A stretch of DNA of 64,000 nucleotides from a bacterium SCSIO 12827 (GCA_024397995.1 CP073746.1:2046001-2110000), one strand, 5' to 3'; counted from the stretch's first letter, positions 17,939 through 27,082 are shown. Numbers and translations are program-made. Notes: generated from the letters alone by a model not told the origin.

Positions 17939-19132
17939 ATGCCATTCACCCCTGCCTCGCCTGCCCTGTCGCGCTTTACCGTCCTTGACCTGACGCGCGT
18001 CCGTTCCGGTCCCACCTGCGTTCGCCAATTGGCCGATTGGGGTGCCAACGTCATCAAGGTCGAACTTCCCGAGGCATTGGATGCAGCAGAAGGCCCGGGC
18101 GGCCCACGGCACGGCTCCGACTTTCAGAATCTCCACCGCAACAAGCGCGCGATGACGCTCAACCTGAAGTCACCGGAGGGCCTTGCCGTGTTGAAACGTC
18201 TGGTCGAAAAGGCGGATGTCCTCGTCGAGAACTTCCGCCCCGATGTAAAAGACCGGCTCGGTATCGACTACGAAAGCCTACGGGCCATCAACCCGCAACT
18301 GGTCTATGCGTCGATTTCGGGTTTTGGGCAGGATGGCCCCTACGCCAAGCGGCCCGGATTCGATCAGATCGCCCAAGGCATGGGCGGCTTGATGTCGATC
18401 ACCGGCAAGCCCGGCGAAGGTCCGATGCGTGTCGGCATACCGATCGCCGATCTGACCTCCGGCCTTTATTGCGCACTCGGCATTCTCGTCGCCCTTTTGG
18501 CCCGCGATGAGATCGGCGAAGGTCAATGGGTGCAGACCTCTCTTCTGCAGTCCCAGATCGCGATGCTCGATTTCCAGGCGACGCGTTGGCTGATCAATGG
18601 TGAAGTGCCGCCCCAGGCCGGCAACAATCATCCCACGTCAATCCCGACCGGCGTCTTCGAGACCTCTGACGGCTACATCAATCTGGCGGTCACAGGTCAG
18701 GTGATCTGGGAACGGTTTTGCCAGGCTGTCGACGCCGAACGCCTGATCGAACACCCGGATTACAAGACCTCTGCCCTGCGCTCTCAGAATCGCGACGCGC
18801 TCGGCGAAGAGATCAATGCCATTCTCCGCACCGCCGACAGCGACACCTGGATCAGCCGCTTCAACAAATCGGGCGTGCCGGCCGGGCCGATCAACACCAT
18901 CGACAAGGTCTTCGCCGATCCCCAGGTTCAGCACCTTGAAATGGCCCAAAAGGTGACGTCGAATACGCTTGGTGAACTCACCTTGGTCGGCCAGCCGATC
19001 AAGATGAATAAGACACCCAGTTCGATGAAGCTGGCCCCGCCGGAACGTGGCGAGCACTCCGACGAAATTCTGCAGGAATTCGGGTATTCACCTGCGGAAA
19101 TCGCCGACCTCAAAGACGCCGGCGTCGTATAA
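17939..19132 (+). CDS. Class III CoA-transferase (CaiB/BaiF family)
   Basis: This 397-residue enzyme has the family opening VLDLTRVRSGPTCVRQLADW and GANVIKVE. The catalytic Asp171 is in GIPIADLTSGLY, where class III enzymes form a mixed anhydride with the acyl group. It should move CoA from one acyl-CoA to a carboxylate. I chose the ATG at 17939, with GGAGA eight bases upstream, over an in-frame TTG at 17915. It lies divergent to a GntR regulator and the tctCBA importer and 64 bases ahead of a crotonase gene. This suggests import of an acid, its activation and then conversion of the CoA ester. The substrate is unknown. Confidence 0.88.
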   Translation: MPFTPASPALSRFTVLDLTRVRSGPTCVRQLADWGANVIKVELPEALDAAEGPGGPRHGSDFQNLHRNKRAMTLNLKSPEGLAVLKRLVEKADVLVENFRPDVKDRLGIDYESLRAINPQLVYASISGFGQDGPYAKRPGFDQIAQGMGGLMSITGKPGEGPMRVGIPIADLTSGLYCALGILVALLARDEIGEGQWVQTSLLQSQIAMLDFQATRWLINGEVPPQAGNNHPTSIPTGVFETSDGYINLAVTGQVIWERFCQAVDAERLIEHPDYKTSALRSQNRDALGEEINAILRTADSDTWISRFNKSGVPAGPINTIDKVFADPQVQHLEMAQKVTSNTLGELTLVGQPIKMNKTPSSMKLAPPERGEHSDEILQEFGYSPAEIADLKDAGVV

Positions 19133-19196
19133 GCGGTGCATTGTCATCCCCACTGCTGACGCCTATTCCCATCAATCGACCATGAAGGACCATCAC

Positions 19197-20030
19197 ATGA
19201 TGCCGCCCTCCAACACGCCCCCCAACATCGATGCCGATCTCGCCAGCGAAGCCGGCGAAGACATTCTTTACGAAGTCCGCGACGGTATCGGGTTCCTGAC
19301 CTTCAACCGCCCGCAGGCGCGCAACGCCATGACCTTCGCGATGTATGAACGCATGGCCCAAATCTGCGCCGATGCCAATGAAACCCGGGATATCCGGGCG
19401 CTCGTCCTGACCGGGGCCGGCGAAAAAGCCTTCGCCGCCGGCACCGACATGTCGCAGTTCCGTGCCTTCGACAAGGAAGAGGATGCGCTTGCCTATGAGG
19501 CGCGGATCGACCGCACGCTCGGCACATTGGAACGCTGCAGGATTCCGACCATCGCCGCCATTCGCGGTGCCTGTGCGGGCGGTGGCGCCGGCATCGCCGC
19601 CTGTTGCGACCTGCGTATCGCGGCGCGGACGTCGCGCTTCGGATTTCCCGTCGCGCGCACGCTCGGCAACTGCCTGTCGATGATGAACTTTGCCAGGTTG
19701 GCCGACCTGATCGGCACGGCCCGCGCAAAGGACATGATCTTCCGTGCGAAGATGATCGAGGCTCCGGCCGCACTCGAATACGGTTTCATCACCGAAATGG
19801 TCGAAACTCCGGACGAAGTCGCACCGCGCGCCGAGGAGATCGCCCGCCAGATCTCCGAGTATGCTCCCCTCACCTTGCAGGCGACGAAAGAGGCGTTCCT
19901 GCGTCTGCGCACCGAATTGCCGCCGGGCGGCGGCCGTGACCTCCTGCTCATGTGTTACATGAGCGAGGATTTCCGCGAAGGCATGGATGCGTTTCTCAGC
20001 AAGCGGCCGCCGAACTTCAAGGGACAGTGA
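19197..20030 (+). CDS. Crotonase-fold (enoyl-CoA hydratase/isomerase family) protein lacking both canonical Glu
   Basis: This protein of about 277 residues has the crotonase fold: GIGFLTFNRPQARNAMTF, oxyanion-hole segment FAAGTDMSQF, and IRGACAGGGAGIAACCD. The two acid residues of true enoyl-CoA hydratases are missing. The GGGCEL-type position is Gly132 and the FGxPE-type position is Val152 (FGFPVARTLGN). It is therefore unlikely to hydrate a double bond by the usual mechanism and may be an isomerase, hydrolase, decarboxylase or lyase. The start at 19197 follows AAGGA by seven bases. It is co-directional with the CoA-transferase, then a strong terminator follows. Confidence 0.82.
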   Translation: MMPPSNTPPNIDADLASEAGEDILYEVRDGIGFLTFNRPQARNAMTFAMYERMAQICADANETRDIRALVLTGAGEKAFAAGTDMSQFRAFDKEEDALAYEARIDRTLGTLERCRIPTIAAIRGACAGGGAGIAACCDLRIAARTSRFGFPVARTLGNCLSMMNFARLADLIGTARAKDMIFRAKMIEAPAALEYGFITEMVETPDEVAPRAEEIARQISEYAPLTLQATKEAFLRLRTELPPGGGRDLLLMCYMSEDFREGMDAFLSKRPPNFKGQ

Positions 20031-20072
20031 TGCAACCGCAGTCACTTCCATGAAAGTGACGAGAACCTAAAC

Positions 20073-20098
20073 AAACGGGCCCCTAACGGGGCCCGTTT
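20073..20098. terminator. Bidirectional intrinsic terminator
   Basis: A perfect 11-bp stem (AAACGGGCCCC at 20073-20083, loop TAAC, GGGGCCCGTTT at 20088-20098) ends in T's on one side and A's on the other, so it can act in both directions. It ends the CoA-transferase/crotonase transcript and may end the small minus-strand gene at 20147. A weaker 7-bp hairpin (20041-20047 with 20054-20060) precedes it. Confidence 0.85.
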
Positions 20099-20146
20099 CC
20101 GATTACGGGGGCAAGATCCGTGACTGCGATCAAATCGACAGATACA

Positions 20147-20329
20147 TCATGCCGCCTGGTCGGTGATTTGCTTGCGAATGACCGCCTTAATTTCCCGCCA
20201 GACGCTCAGCGTATAATTGTCGCCCGCGCGTTGCGCATCGATAGCCCCTTCGATGGCGACGGAAAGGGCACCGTCCAATCCGTGCTCTTGGATCAAGTTT
20301 TTTGCGATTTCTTTGGGATCGTACTGCAT
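20147..20329 (-). CDS. Small conserved-looking protein of unknown function, about 60 aa
   Basis: The frame reads MQYDPKEIAKNLIQEHGLDG and continues as a single amphipathic, mostly helical protein ending WREIKAVIRKQITDQAA. It has no signal or membrane segment. An upstream in-frame TTG at 20392 would add 21 residues, but the ATG at 20329 begins the ordered part. The regular amphipathic pattern and a terminator just downstream on its strand support a real gene. I do not recognise a family, and no neighbour gives a function. Confidence 0.6.
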   Translation of the reverse strand: MQYDPKEIAKNLIQEHGLDGALSVAIEGAIDAQRAGDNYTLSVWREIKAVIRKQITDQAA

Positions 20330-20543
20330 GCCTGACTTTCGCGGACCATGTTGTTGAAGAAGATCGTCGATCCAACGGGTTTTGCCCGACAATCATGGCC
20401 GCCGTATGGCGAGTCTGCGCCATCATTGCAACGCTGTTGCGCAATCGCCCTGCAACTTCCTTGCCTGCCGTTGATGATCCGGCTTACCGTCGCCCCCACC
20501 AACGAACCGTCACCGGATGCCCCCCCAACATGTTCCCTCGCCG

Positions 20544-21833
20544 ATGACTGACCGACCGCCGCCCACGGCACCGACGAAACCCGCATCGTTCCTGGGCGCT
20601 CTCGCCTGGGCCATGTACGACTGGGCCAATTCAGCCTATGCGGCCGTTATCTCGACCTTCGTGTTCAGCGCCTATTTCACCAAGGCCGTTGCCGCCGATC
20701 CCATCGCCGGTACGGAAATGTGGGGCTACGCCATTTCCGCCTCGTCATTCTGCGTCGCCGTCACGGCCCCGGTCCTGGGCGCCATCGCCGACCGGGGCGG
20801 GCGGCGCAAGCCCTGGATCTTCGTGTTTACCCTGGGTCTGGTCGTCGCGACGGCACTCATGTGGTACGTGGAACCCTCTCCGTCATCGGTCGTGTTGGCA
20901 CTCGTCCTGGCCGCCGCTGCCAATTTCACTTTCGAGACGGCAACCGTGTTCTACAACGCCATGCTGCCCGACGTCGCCGGGCGCGACCGCATCGGACGCC
21001 TGTCGGGCTGGGCCTGGGGCTTCGGCTATGCGGGTGGCATCGTCTGCCTGGTCGTATTGCTGGTCGGCTTCGTACAGCCAGAGGTGCCGTGGCTGGGACT
21101 CGACAAGGAGACGGCCGAACACGTGCGCATTTCCGGACCCTTCGTCGCGATCTGGCTGGCCCTGTTCTCCCTGCCCCTTTTCCTGTTTACCCCGGACACG
21201 CCGTCCCGCGGCCTGCCAGCCCTGACGGCGGTGCGCGAAGGCATCGCCACGCTGCGCGGCACGCTGAAGCGCGCGCGGGATTACGACGGTATCATCGTCT
21301 TTCTGGTCGGCTACATGATCTATATGGACGGGCTCGGCACCATGTTCACCTTCGGCGGTATCTACGCCGCCGGCACCTTCGGCATGGAACAGGCCGAGGT
21401 CATTCAGCTTGGCATCGGCATGAGTATCACCGCCGGGATCGGCGCCTTCGCCATGGCCTGGGTCGACGATTGGATGGGGCCTAAGCGCACGATCCTGATT
21501 TCCTTGTTGGGGCTCATCATGTTCGGGCTCGCCATCGTCTCCGTCACCGACAAGGCCCTGTTCTGGGCCTTCGCACTTGGGATCGGCCTGTTCGTCGGGC
21601 CGGGCCAGGCGGCGGGTCGGTCCCTGATGGCGCATCTCGCCCCCGACCACCTGCGCACGGAAATGTTCGGCTTCATGGCGCTTGCCGGCAAGGCGACGGC
21701 CTTCGTTGGCCCTGCCGCCGTCGCTTGGGCCACCAGCATGGCCGAAAGCCAGCGCCACGGCATGGCGACGGTGATCGCCTTCTTTGTCGTCGGATTCATC
21801 TTGATCCTGCGGGTGCCGGACGCGCGGCGCTGA
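20544..21833 (+). CDS. MFS transporter of the UMF1 (Atg22-like) family
   Basis: This membrane protein of about 429 residues has the UMF1 signature ALAWAMYDWANSAYAAVIST at the N-terminus, followed by about 11-12 helices. The first periplasmic loop and cytoplasmic GGRRKPW loop match MFS type 1/Vacuole effluxer Atg22 relatives. Bacterial members are largely uncharacterised exporters. The start could be the ATG at 20517 (nine more residues) or 20544; neither has a clear ribosome-binding site. It is isolated, with no operon partner in the same direction nearby. Confidence 0.85.
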   Translation: MTDRPPPTAPTKPASFLGALAWAMYDWANSAYAAVISTFVFSAYFTKAVAADPIAGTEMWGYAISASSFCVAVTAPVLGAIADRGGRRKPWIFVFTLGLVVATALMWYVEPSPSSVVLALVLAAAANFTFETATVFYNAMLPDVAGRDRIGRLSGWAWGFGYAGGIVCLVVLLVGFVQPEVPWLGLDKETAEHVRISGPFVAIWLALFSLPLFLFTPDTPSRGLPALTAVREGIATLRGTLKRARDYDGIIVFLVGYMIYMDGLGTMFTFGGIYAAGTFGMEQAEVIQLGIGMSITAGIGAFAMAWVDDWMGPKRTILISLLGLIMFGLAIVSVTDKALFWAFALGIGLFVGPGQAAGRSLMAHLAPDHLRTEMFGFMALAGKATAFVGPAAVAWATSMAESQRHGMATVIAFFVVGFILILRVPDARR

Positions 21834-21984
21834 TTTCCACGACGGCCGTCCGCTACCGGCCTTCGGTTTAGACCTTATAGACCAAAATTTTTTTCCGATC
21901 GTCCCGGCGCAGCTAAGTACCTGTGCGAGTTCAAAACATTGCCCGATAAACATATAGACCTTTAGATATCCCGCACCATAAAAG

Positions 21985-22027
21985 CGCACCGTGTGCGTAT
22001 TTTATGGTATTTTCCGCACAATGTGCG
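21985..22027. promoter_or_regulatory. Two tandem CGCAC-N3-GTGCG palindromes
   Basis: CGCAC-CGT-GTGCG (21985-21997) and CGCAC-AAT-GTGCG (22015-22027) are identical half-site palindromes 30 bases apart, about three helical turns. Both are followed by TAT and an AT-rich run. They lie in an AT-rich stretch 46 bases upstream of a 48-residue ORF with a good ribosome-binding site. The arrangement is that of a dimer-binding regulator with two sites. The cognate factor is not identified. The remainder of 21834-21984 shows no other structure I can name. Confidence 0.6.
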
Positions 22028-22072
22028 TATATTGATGTCTAGCGATTCTCCACCATGAAAGGAGACCACGAC

Positions 22073-22219
22073 ATGCTCTCGCACATCATTCTGTTCCGCG
22101 GCTTCATCTTCAACCGGCCCAAGAAGACGCCGGTCACCACGGCCTACCCTTATTCGCCGCCGGAATGGGCCGCGTTCAACCGGGCGCTCTATCAACCTCG
22201 GCCGCGCTTCAGCCACTGA
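22073..22219 (+). CDS. Short orphan protein, 48 aa
   Basis: ATG at 22073 is preceded by AAGGAGACC at a good distance. The frame runs 48 codons to TGA at 22219. The product starts MLSHIILFRGFIFNRPKKTP and ends RPRFSH, with a hydrophobic start, a central PYSPPEW patch and many Arg/Tyr/Phe residues. It resembles no family I know. The strong ribosome-binding site and the tandem operator-like palindromes upstream argue that it is expressed. The DsbA-like gene follows 114 bases later. Confidence 0.55.
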   Translation: MLSHIILFRGFIFNRPKKTPVTTAYPYSPPEWAAFNRALYQPRPRFSH

Positions 22220-22333
22220 GTCACCGGCCAGCCGGTCCTCCCCTCCCCACCGGCAAACCGGGTATCAAGGGGGTGTGCACGTCCGTGCCGCCCCCTTATA
22301 CTTTGCCCTGATCAGGGATTAAGGGCCCGCCGC

Positions 22334-22966
22334 GTGGACATCGAAATCATCTACGATACCGTCTGTCCCTGGTGCTACATCGGCAAGCGCCGGTTGGACC
22401 AGGCCCTGGCCCTGCGCCCGAACCTAAACGTCACCACCCATTGGCGGCCGTTCCTGTTGAACCCCGAACTGCCGCCCGACGGCGTCGACCGCACGGCCTA
22501 TCTGGTCAAGAAGTTCGGGTCGGAAACGCGGGTCCGGCGCATCTACGGCGCGATCGGTGAAGCCGGTCAATCGGTCGAGATCGATTTCGCCTTCGAGCGC
22601 ATACAGAAGACCCCCAATTCCGTCGATTCTCACCGCCTGGTCAAATACGCCGCCCGACACGGCGCCGCCGCCGACGCGGTGGTCGAAGCCCTGTTCGTCG
22701 CCTATTTCGTCCATGGCCTCGACATCGGCGAGGAACAAGTATTGCTCGACATCGGTGCCCGACACGGCCTCGATGATGCCGACTTGCGGACCTATCTGGC
22801 CGGCGACACCGATCTGGAGGCCGTGACCCAAGACAACGCCCGCGCGCACCGCCTCGGCGTCAACGGCGTGCCGTCCTTCGTGTTCACCGGCCCCATGGTG
22901 ATTTCCGGCGCCCAGGAACCGCAGATCCTGGCGCGCATGCTCGACGCCGCCGCCTCGGCCGCCTGA
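22334..22966 (+). CDS. DsbA-family oxidoreductase (FrnE-like, CPWC motif)
   Basis: This 210-residue thioredoxin-fold protein has CPWCYIGKRRL (Cys11-Cys14) directly after the first strand. The long helical insertion and the NGVPSFVF cis-proline loop are typical of FrnE/2-hydroxychromene-2-carboxylate isomerase relatives. There is no signal peptide, so it acts in the cytoplasm as a thiol oxidoreductase, isomerase or dehalogenase-like enzyme. It is followed after 21 bases by a protein of unknown function. Its length matches the family. Confidence 0.88.
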   Translation: MDIEIIYDTVCPWCYIGKRRLDQALALRPNLNVTTHWRPFLLNPELPPDGVDRTAYLVKKFGSETRVRRIYGAIGEAGQSVEIDFAFERIQKTPNSVDSHRLVKYAARHGAAADAVVEALFVAYFVHGLDIGEEQVLLDIGARHGLDDADLRTYLAGDTDLEAVTQDNARAHRLGVNGVPSFVFTGPMVISGAQEPQILARMLDAAASAA

Positions 22967-22987
22967 GCCGGAGGCCGCGACCCGACC

Positions 22988-23578
22988 GTGACAAAACGCC
23001 TGCATCAGATGACGGTGACCTACGTGCCCACCGAGGACCGCATGATGCTGCGTATCGCGACCAGCGAAAAAACCGAATACCGCCTGTGGCTGACCCGCCG
23101 CTTCATCGCGGCGATGTGGCCGGCGCTGGGCGGTCAATTGGCGCAGACGGCGGACCTCAGCGGTCTGCGCCCGCAAGCCAAGGGCGAGGACGCCCCCGCC
23201 GGTGCTTCCGAGGCCCCGCCCCCGGCCCCCGACGTGCCGGCCAAGGTGCGCGACGCGGTTCTGGGCATGGAGCATCAGGCGGCCGTGCAGGACTCAGACT
23301 TTTCCCGAAAACACGACGAGGACACCGTAGACCTGACCGCCAATACGGGCCCGATGATCGTGACCGGCGCCAAGGTCAAACCCTGGGACGGCAAAAAACT
23401 GGTGCTGGGGTTTCAGACCTCCAACGACATGAACGTCACCGTGACGCTGGACAAGAAATTGCTGCACGGGTTCTGTCACATGGTGGCGACCACTGTGCAG
23501 AAGGCGGAATGGGGATTGGCGCTGACCGTGGGTGAACCCGTCGTCGCCACTCAGACAGGCACGAAGGTCATTCACTGA
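22988..23578 (+). CDS. Conserved-type protein of unknown function, 196 aa
   Basis: The frame starts with GTG at 22988, 21 bases after the DsbA-like gene. The product has an ordered N-terminal part (MTVTYVPTEDRMMLRIATSE, with TEYRLWLTRRFI), a Pro/Ala-rich linker near residues 65-85, and a C-terminal beta-rich part ending TQTGTKVIH. No signal peptide or membrane helix is seen. The N-terminal segment with an arginine-rich WLTRRF motif looks like a small sensor or adaptor fold, but I recognise no family. Co-direction with the FrnE-like gene suggests one transcript. Confidence 0.7.
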   Translation: MTKRLHQMTVTYVPTEDRMMLRIATSEKTEYRLWLTRRFIAAMWPALGGQLAQTADLSGLRPQAKGEDAPAGASEAPPPAPDVPAKVRDAVLGMEHQAAVQDSDFSRKHDEDTVDLTANTGPMIVTGAKVKPWDGKKLVLGFQTSNDMNVTVTLDKKLLHGFCHMVATTVQKAEWGLALTVGEPVVATQTGTKVIH

Positions 23579-23599
23579 TTTCCTACTAGTAGAAAGCGC

Positions 23600-26500
23600 C
23601 TAGGCCGCCGCCTTGCCCGCGATGGCCGCCAGTTGCGACACCAGGAATCGCACGCCCTTGGTCCGCGCCTGCTTATCGGGCCAGTCGCTGACGTAGATCA
23701 GCCGATGGTCGGGGCGCAGCTTGGCCTTGCCCTTCTGTTGGGTGATCCATTGCACGAGACCCACCGGATCGGCGAAGTCGTCACCGCGGAACTGTACAGT
23801 GGCACCACGCGGCCCGGCATCGACCTTGGCGACCCCGGCGCGGCGGCACGATCCCTTGAGCTTCACCAGGTCCAACAGGTTCTGTACGCTTTCCGGTAGA
23901 GGCCCGAAACGGTCGATCAGTTCGACCGCCAGGTCCTCCATCTCGTCGTCGCCGGACAGGCGTGAAATCCTGCGGTACAGATCCAGACGCAGGCTCAGGT
24001 CGGCGACGTAGTGGTCGGGGATTAACACTTCAGTGCCAAGGGAGATTTGCGGGCTCCAATCCTCGTCCGTGGCACTCTCGCCACCCCCGCTCTTGGCCTC
24101 GGCCACGGCTTCTTCCAGCATGCGCTGGTACAGTTCGACCCCGACCTCGCGGATATGGCCGGACTGTTCCTCGCCCAGCAGGTTGCCCGCCCCGCGGATG
24201 TCCATGTCGTGGCTGGCCAGGGTGAACCCAGCCCCCAGGGTGTCCAGGGTCTGCATGACCTCCAGCCGCTTTTCCGCCGTCGGTGTCAGCTTGCCGCGCG
24301 CCGGGACGGTCAGATAGGCATAAGCGCGGATCTTCGACCGCCCGACGCGGCCGCGCAGCTGATAGAGCTGGCCCAGCCCGAAGCGGTCGGCGCGGTGCAT
24401 GATGATGGTGTTGACGCGGGGCAGGTCCAGGCCGGATTCGATGATGTTGGTCGATACCAGAACATCATAGGCGCCGTCGGCAAACGCTTGGAACACGTCT
24501 TCCAAGTCGCGCGGCTTCATCTGGCCATGAGCCAGGGCGATGCGCGCGTCGGGCATCATTTCCGTGATCTGATTGGCGACGCCGTCGAGGTCGGACACGC
24601 GCGGACAAACGTAATAGACCTGCCCGCCCCGGTGCAGTTCGCGCACCATGGCCTCGCGGATGATGACCGGGTCGAACGGCAGCACGAAGGTGCGCACGGC
24701 CAGCCGGTCCACCGGCGGCGTGGCGATCAGGCTCATTTCCCGTAGCCCCGACAACGCCATCTGCAGGGTGCGCGGGATCGGCGTCGCGGTCAGCACCAGG
24801 ACATGGACGTTGGTCTTCAACTGCTTCAGCTGTTCCTTATGGGCGACGCCGAAGTGCTGTTCCTCGTCGATGATCAGCAGGCCCAAGTCGCGGAAGCGCA
24901 CGTCCTTGGCCAGCAGTGCATGGGTCCCGACGACGATGTCGATGTCACCCTTGGCCATGCCTTCCTTGACCTTGGACGCGTCCTTGGCGGTCACCAGCCG
25001 CGACAGCTGCCCGATCTTCACGGGGAAACCGGCGAAGCGTTCCTGAAAGGTCTTGAAGTGCTGACGCGCCAGCAGTGTGGTCGGCACCACGACGGCGACC
25101 TGTTTGCCGGTCAGGGCCGCGGTGAAGGCGGCGCGCAGCGCCACCTCGGTCTTGCCGAAACCGACATCGCCGCAGACCAATCTGTCCGTCGGCAGACCCT
25201 TGGCCAGATCTTCAAGAGTATCGGAGATGGCGCGCAGCTGGTCTTCCGTCTCGTCATAAGGAAAACGCGCACAGAATTCGTCGTAGGCCCCCGGGTGCCC
25301 TTCCAGGCGCGGCGCGTCCTTCATCAGGCGTTCCGCCGCGACCTGCATGAGCTTTTCCGCCATGTCGCGGATACGCGCCTTCATCTTGGCCTTGCGCGCC
25401 TGCCAGGCGGCGCCGCCCAGGCGGTCCAACTGCCCCGGCCCGCCTTCGGAGCCGTAGCGCGTGACAATCTCGATATTTTCGACCGGAATGAACAGCTTGT
25501 CGTCGCCGGCATAGACCAGCATCAGGCAATCATGCGCCGCCCCGCCGACGTCGATGGTCTGCAACCCGTCGTAGCGCCCGATCCCGTGTTCCGCATGGAC
25601 GACCAGATCGCCCTCGTTGATGTCGGACACGCTGGCGATCAGGTTTTCCGGGCGCACCTTGACCCGGTGGCGGCGCACCACGCGCTCGCCCAAAATATCC
25701 TGTTCCGAGACGACGGTGACTCGGCCCGGCAGCACGAAGCCACGCGGCAGGCCCAGCACGATCGCCGAAGCCCCCGGCCCCTTAAGCGCCGATTGCCAGT
25801 CGGCGGCGGGCGTCAGCGTCACGCCGCGTTCCGCCAGCACGGTGATCAGCCGCGTACGGGCACCCTCGGAATAGGTATCGACCACGACGGTGTGGCCATC
25901 GGCCAACAACGCCTTCACATGTGCCGCCGTCTCCTGAAACACATCGGCGTCAGGCCGGGCGCGCACATCGCCGAATTCACGGCCCGGCCGGCCGCCCAGG
26001 TCGATGGCGTCGGGCCAGTCACCGGCGGCGTCGAAGGCCGACAGTTCGCGCACGTTCAGGCTGCCTTCGATCTGCCGCCATTCGTCGGGCGCCAGGTACA
26101 ATTGTTCCGGCGGTAACGGCCGATAGGGCACGCCCGCCATGGCGCCCTGGGGCGTGTTCGCCATTTCCACCCGCGCCTGATGATAATCGGCGATCATGGC
26201 AAGGCGGCCTTCGGCCGACTCGCCCGCCTGGGGTTCCAGCGCGATGATCACGTCGTCGGGCAGGAAATCGAACAAAGTGTCCATGCCTTCATGGAACAAA
26301 GGCAGCCAATGTTCCATGCCCGGATGCGCCCGCCCGGCGGAAATGCTTTCGTACAAGGGATCATCGTCGCCGCCCGTGCCGAAGGCGACGCGGTAACCGG
26401 AGCGAAATCGCGAGACGGCTTCCGCATCCAAGGGGGCCTCAAGTGCCCGGCGAATGGCGAAACCGTCGAGCTTGGCGTCGGAGCGTTGAGATGTCGGGTC

Positions 26501-27082
26501 GAAGGTCCGCACCTGTTCCAACTCGTCGCCGAAAAAATCCAGGCGGACGGGGTTCGCCGCCCCCGCCGGATAGATGTCGATGATGCCGCCGCGCACGGCG
26601 TATTCACCGGGCTCGTACACCGTTTCGACCCGCTGGTAGGACGCATGGGCAAGGCTTTCCAGAACCTTTTCCGGCCCCGTGCGGTCGCCGACGCGAAGGT
26701 TCAGCCCCGCATCGTCGAAGTAGGCCCTGGGCGGAACGCGCTGCAGAACCGCCGACACGGTCGTCAGCACGACCGGCGGTGTGCCCTTACCTGTCACGCC
26801 GTGACGCAGTTCGGTCAGGGTGCCGACCCGGCGGGCGACGATGTCGGTCTTGGGCGACACCCGGTCGTACGGCAGACAGTCCCAGGCGGGAAAGGTCAGC
26901 ACGGCAAGGTCCGGCGCCATGAAGGCAAGGGCTTCCGCCGCCTGGTCCATGTGCACGTCGTCGCGCGCGATGAACAGAACGGCCTTTCCGGCCCGTGCCG
27001 CATCAGCCAGAATCAGGGCTTCCGCGCCGCCGGGCACGCCGAACACGCGGCGCACGCCGGGCGAATACCAATGTTTTTCCAT
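23600..27082 (-). CDS. mfd: Transcription-repair coupling factor Mfd
   Basis: This protein of about 1160 residues removes RNA polymerase stalled at DNA damage and recruits UvrA. An N-terminal UvrB-like part (residues about 1-330) with PAWDCLPYDRVSP is followed by the RNA-polymerase-binding domain (GDLVVHAEHGIGRYDG). The RecG-like translocase has Walker A GDVGFGKTEVA, DEEQHFGV, ATPIPRTLQMAL and the QLRGRVGRS motif. A C-terminal TRCF domain (SLRLDLYRRIS) completes it. ATG at 27082 is preferred to an in-frame GTG at 27091. The sdhE gene ends 21 bases upstream, so they may share a transcript. Confidence 0.97.
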   Translation of the reverse strand: MEKHWYSPGVRRVFGVPGGAEALILADAARAGKAVLFIARDDVHMDQAAEALAFMAPDLAVLTFPAWDCLPYDRVSPKTDIVARRVGTLTELRHGVTGKGTPPVVLTTVSAVLQRVPPRAYFDDAGLNLRVGDRTGPEKVLESLAHASYQRVETVYEPGEYAVRGGIIDIYPAGAANPVRLDFFGDELEQVRTFDPTSQRSDAKLDGFAIRRALEAPLDAEAVSRFRSGYRVAFGTGGDDDPLYESISAGRAHPGMEHWLPLFHEGMDTLFDFLPDDVIIALEPQAGESAEGRLAMIADYHQARVEMANTPQGAMAGVPYRPLPPEQLYLAPDEWRQIEGSLNVRELSAFDAAGDWPDAIDLGGRPGREFGDVRARPDADVFQETAAHVKALLADGHTVVVDTYSEGARTRLITVLAERGVTLTPAADWQSALKGPGASAIVLGLPRGFVLPGRVTVVSEQDILGERVVRRHRVKVRPENLIASVSDINEGDLVVHAEHGIGRYDGLQTIDVGGAAHDCLMLVYAGDDKLFIPVENIEIVTRYGSEGGPGQLDRLGGAAWQARKAKMKARIRDMAEKLMQVAAERLMKDAPRLEGHPGAYDEFCARFPYDETEDQLRAISDTLEDLAKGLPTDRLVCGDVGFGKTEVALRAAFTAALTGKQVAVVVPTTLLARQHFKTFQERFAGFPVKIGQLSRLVTAKDASKVKEGMAKGDIDIVVGTHALLAKDVRFRDLGLLIIDEEQHFGVAHKEQLKQLKTNVHVLVLTATPIPRTLQMALSGLREMSLIATPPVDRLAVRTFVLPFDPVIIREAMVRELHRGGQVYYVCPRVSDLDGVANQITEMMPDARIALAHGQMKPRDLEDVFQAFADGAYDVLVSTNIIESGLDLPRVNTIIMHRADRFGLGQLYQLRGRVGRSKIRAYAYLTVPARGKLTPTAEKRLEVMQTLDTLGAGFTLASHDMDIRGAGNLLGEEQSGHIREVGVELYQRMLEEAVAEAKSGGGESATDEDWSPQISLGTEVLIPDHYVADLSLRLDLYRRISRLSGDDEMEDLAVELIDRFGPLPESVQNLLDLVKLKGSCRRAGVAKVDAGPRGATVQFRGDDFADPVGLVQWITQQKGKAKLRPDHRLIYVSDWPDKQARTKGVRFLVSQLAAIAGKAAA

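Noticed and set aside
23583-23592. Ten-base palindrome CTACTAGTAG between DUF-type gene and mfd
   Set aside because: It is short, lacks a T-tract, and stands between convergent stops; too weak for a terminator call.
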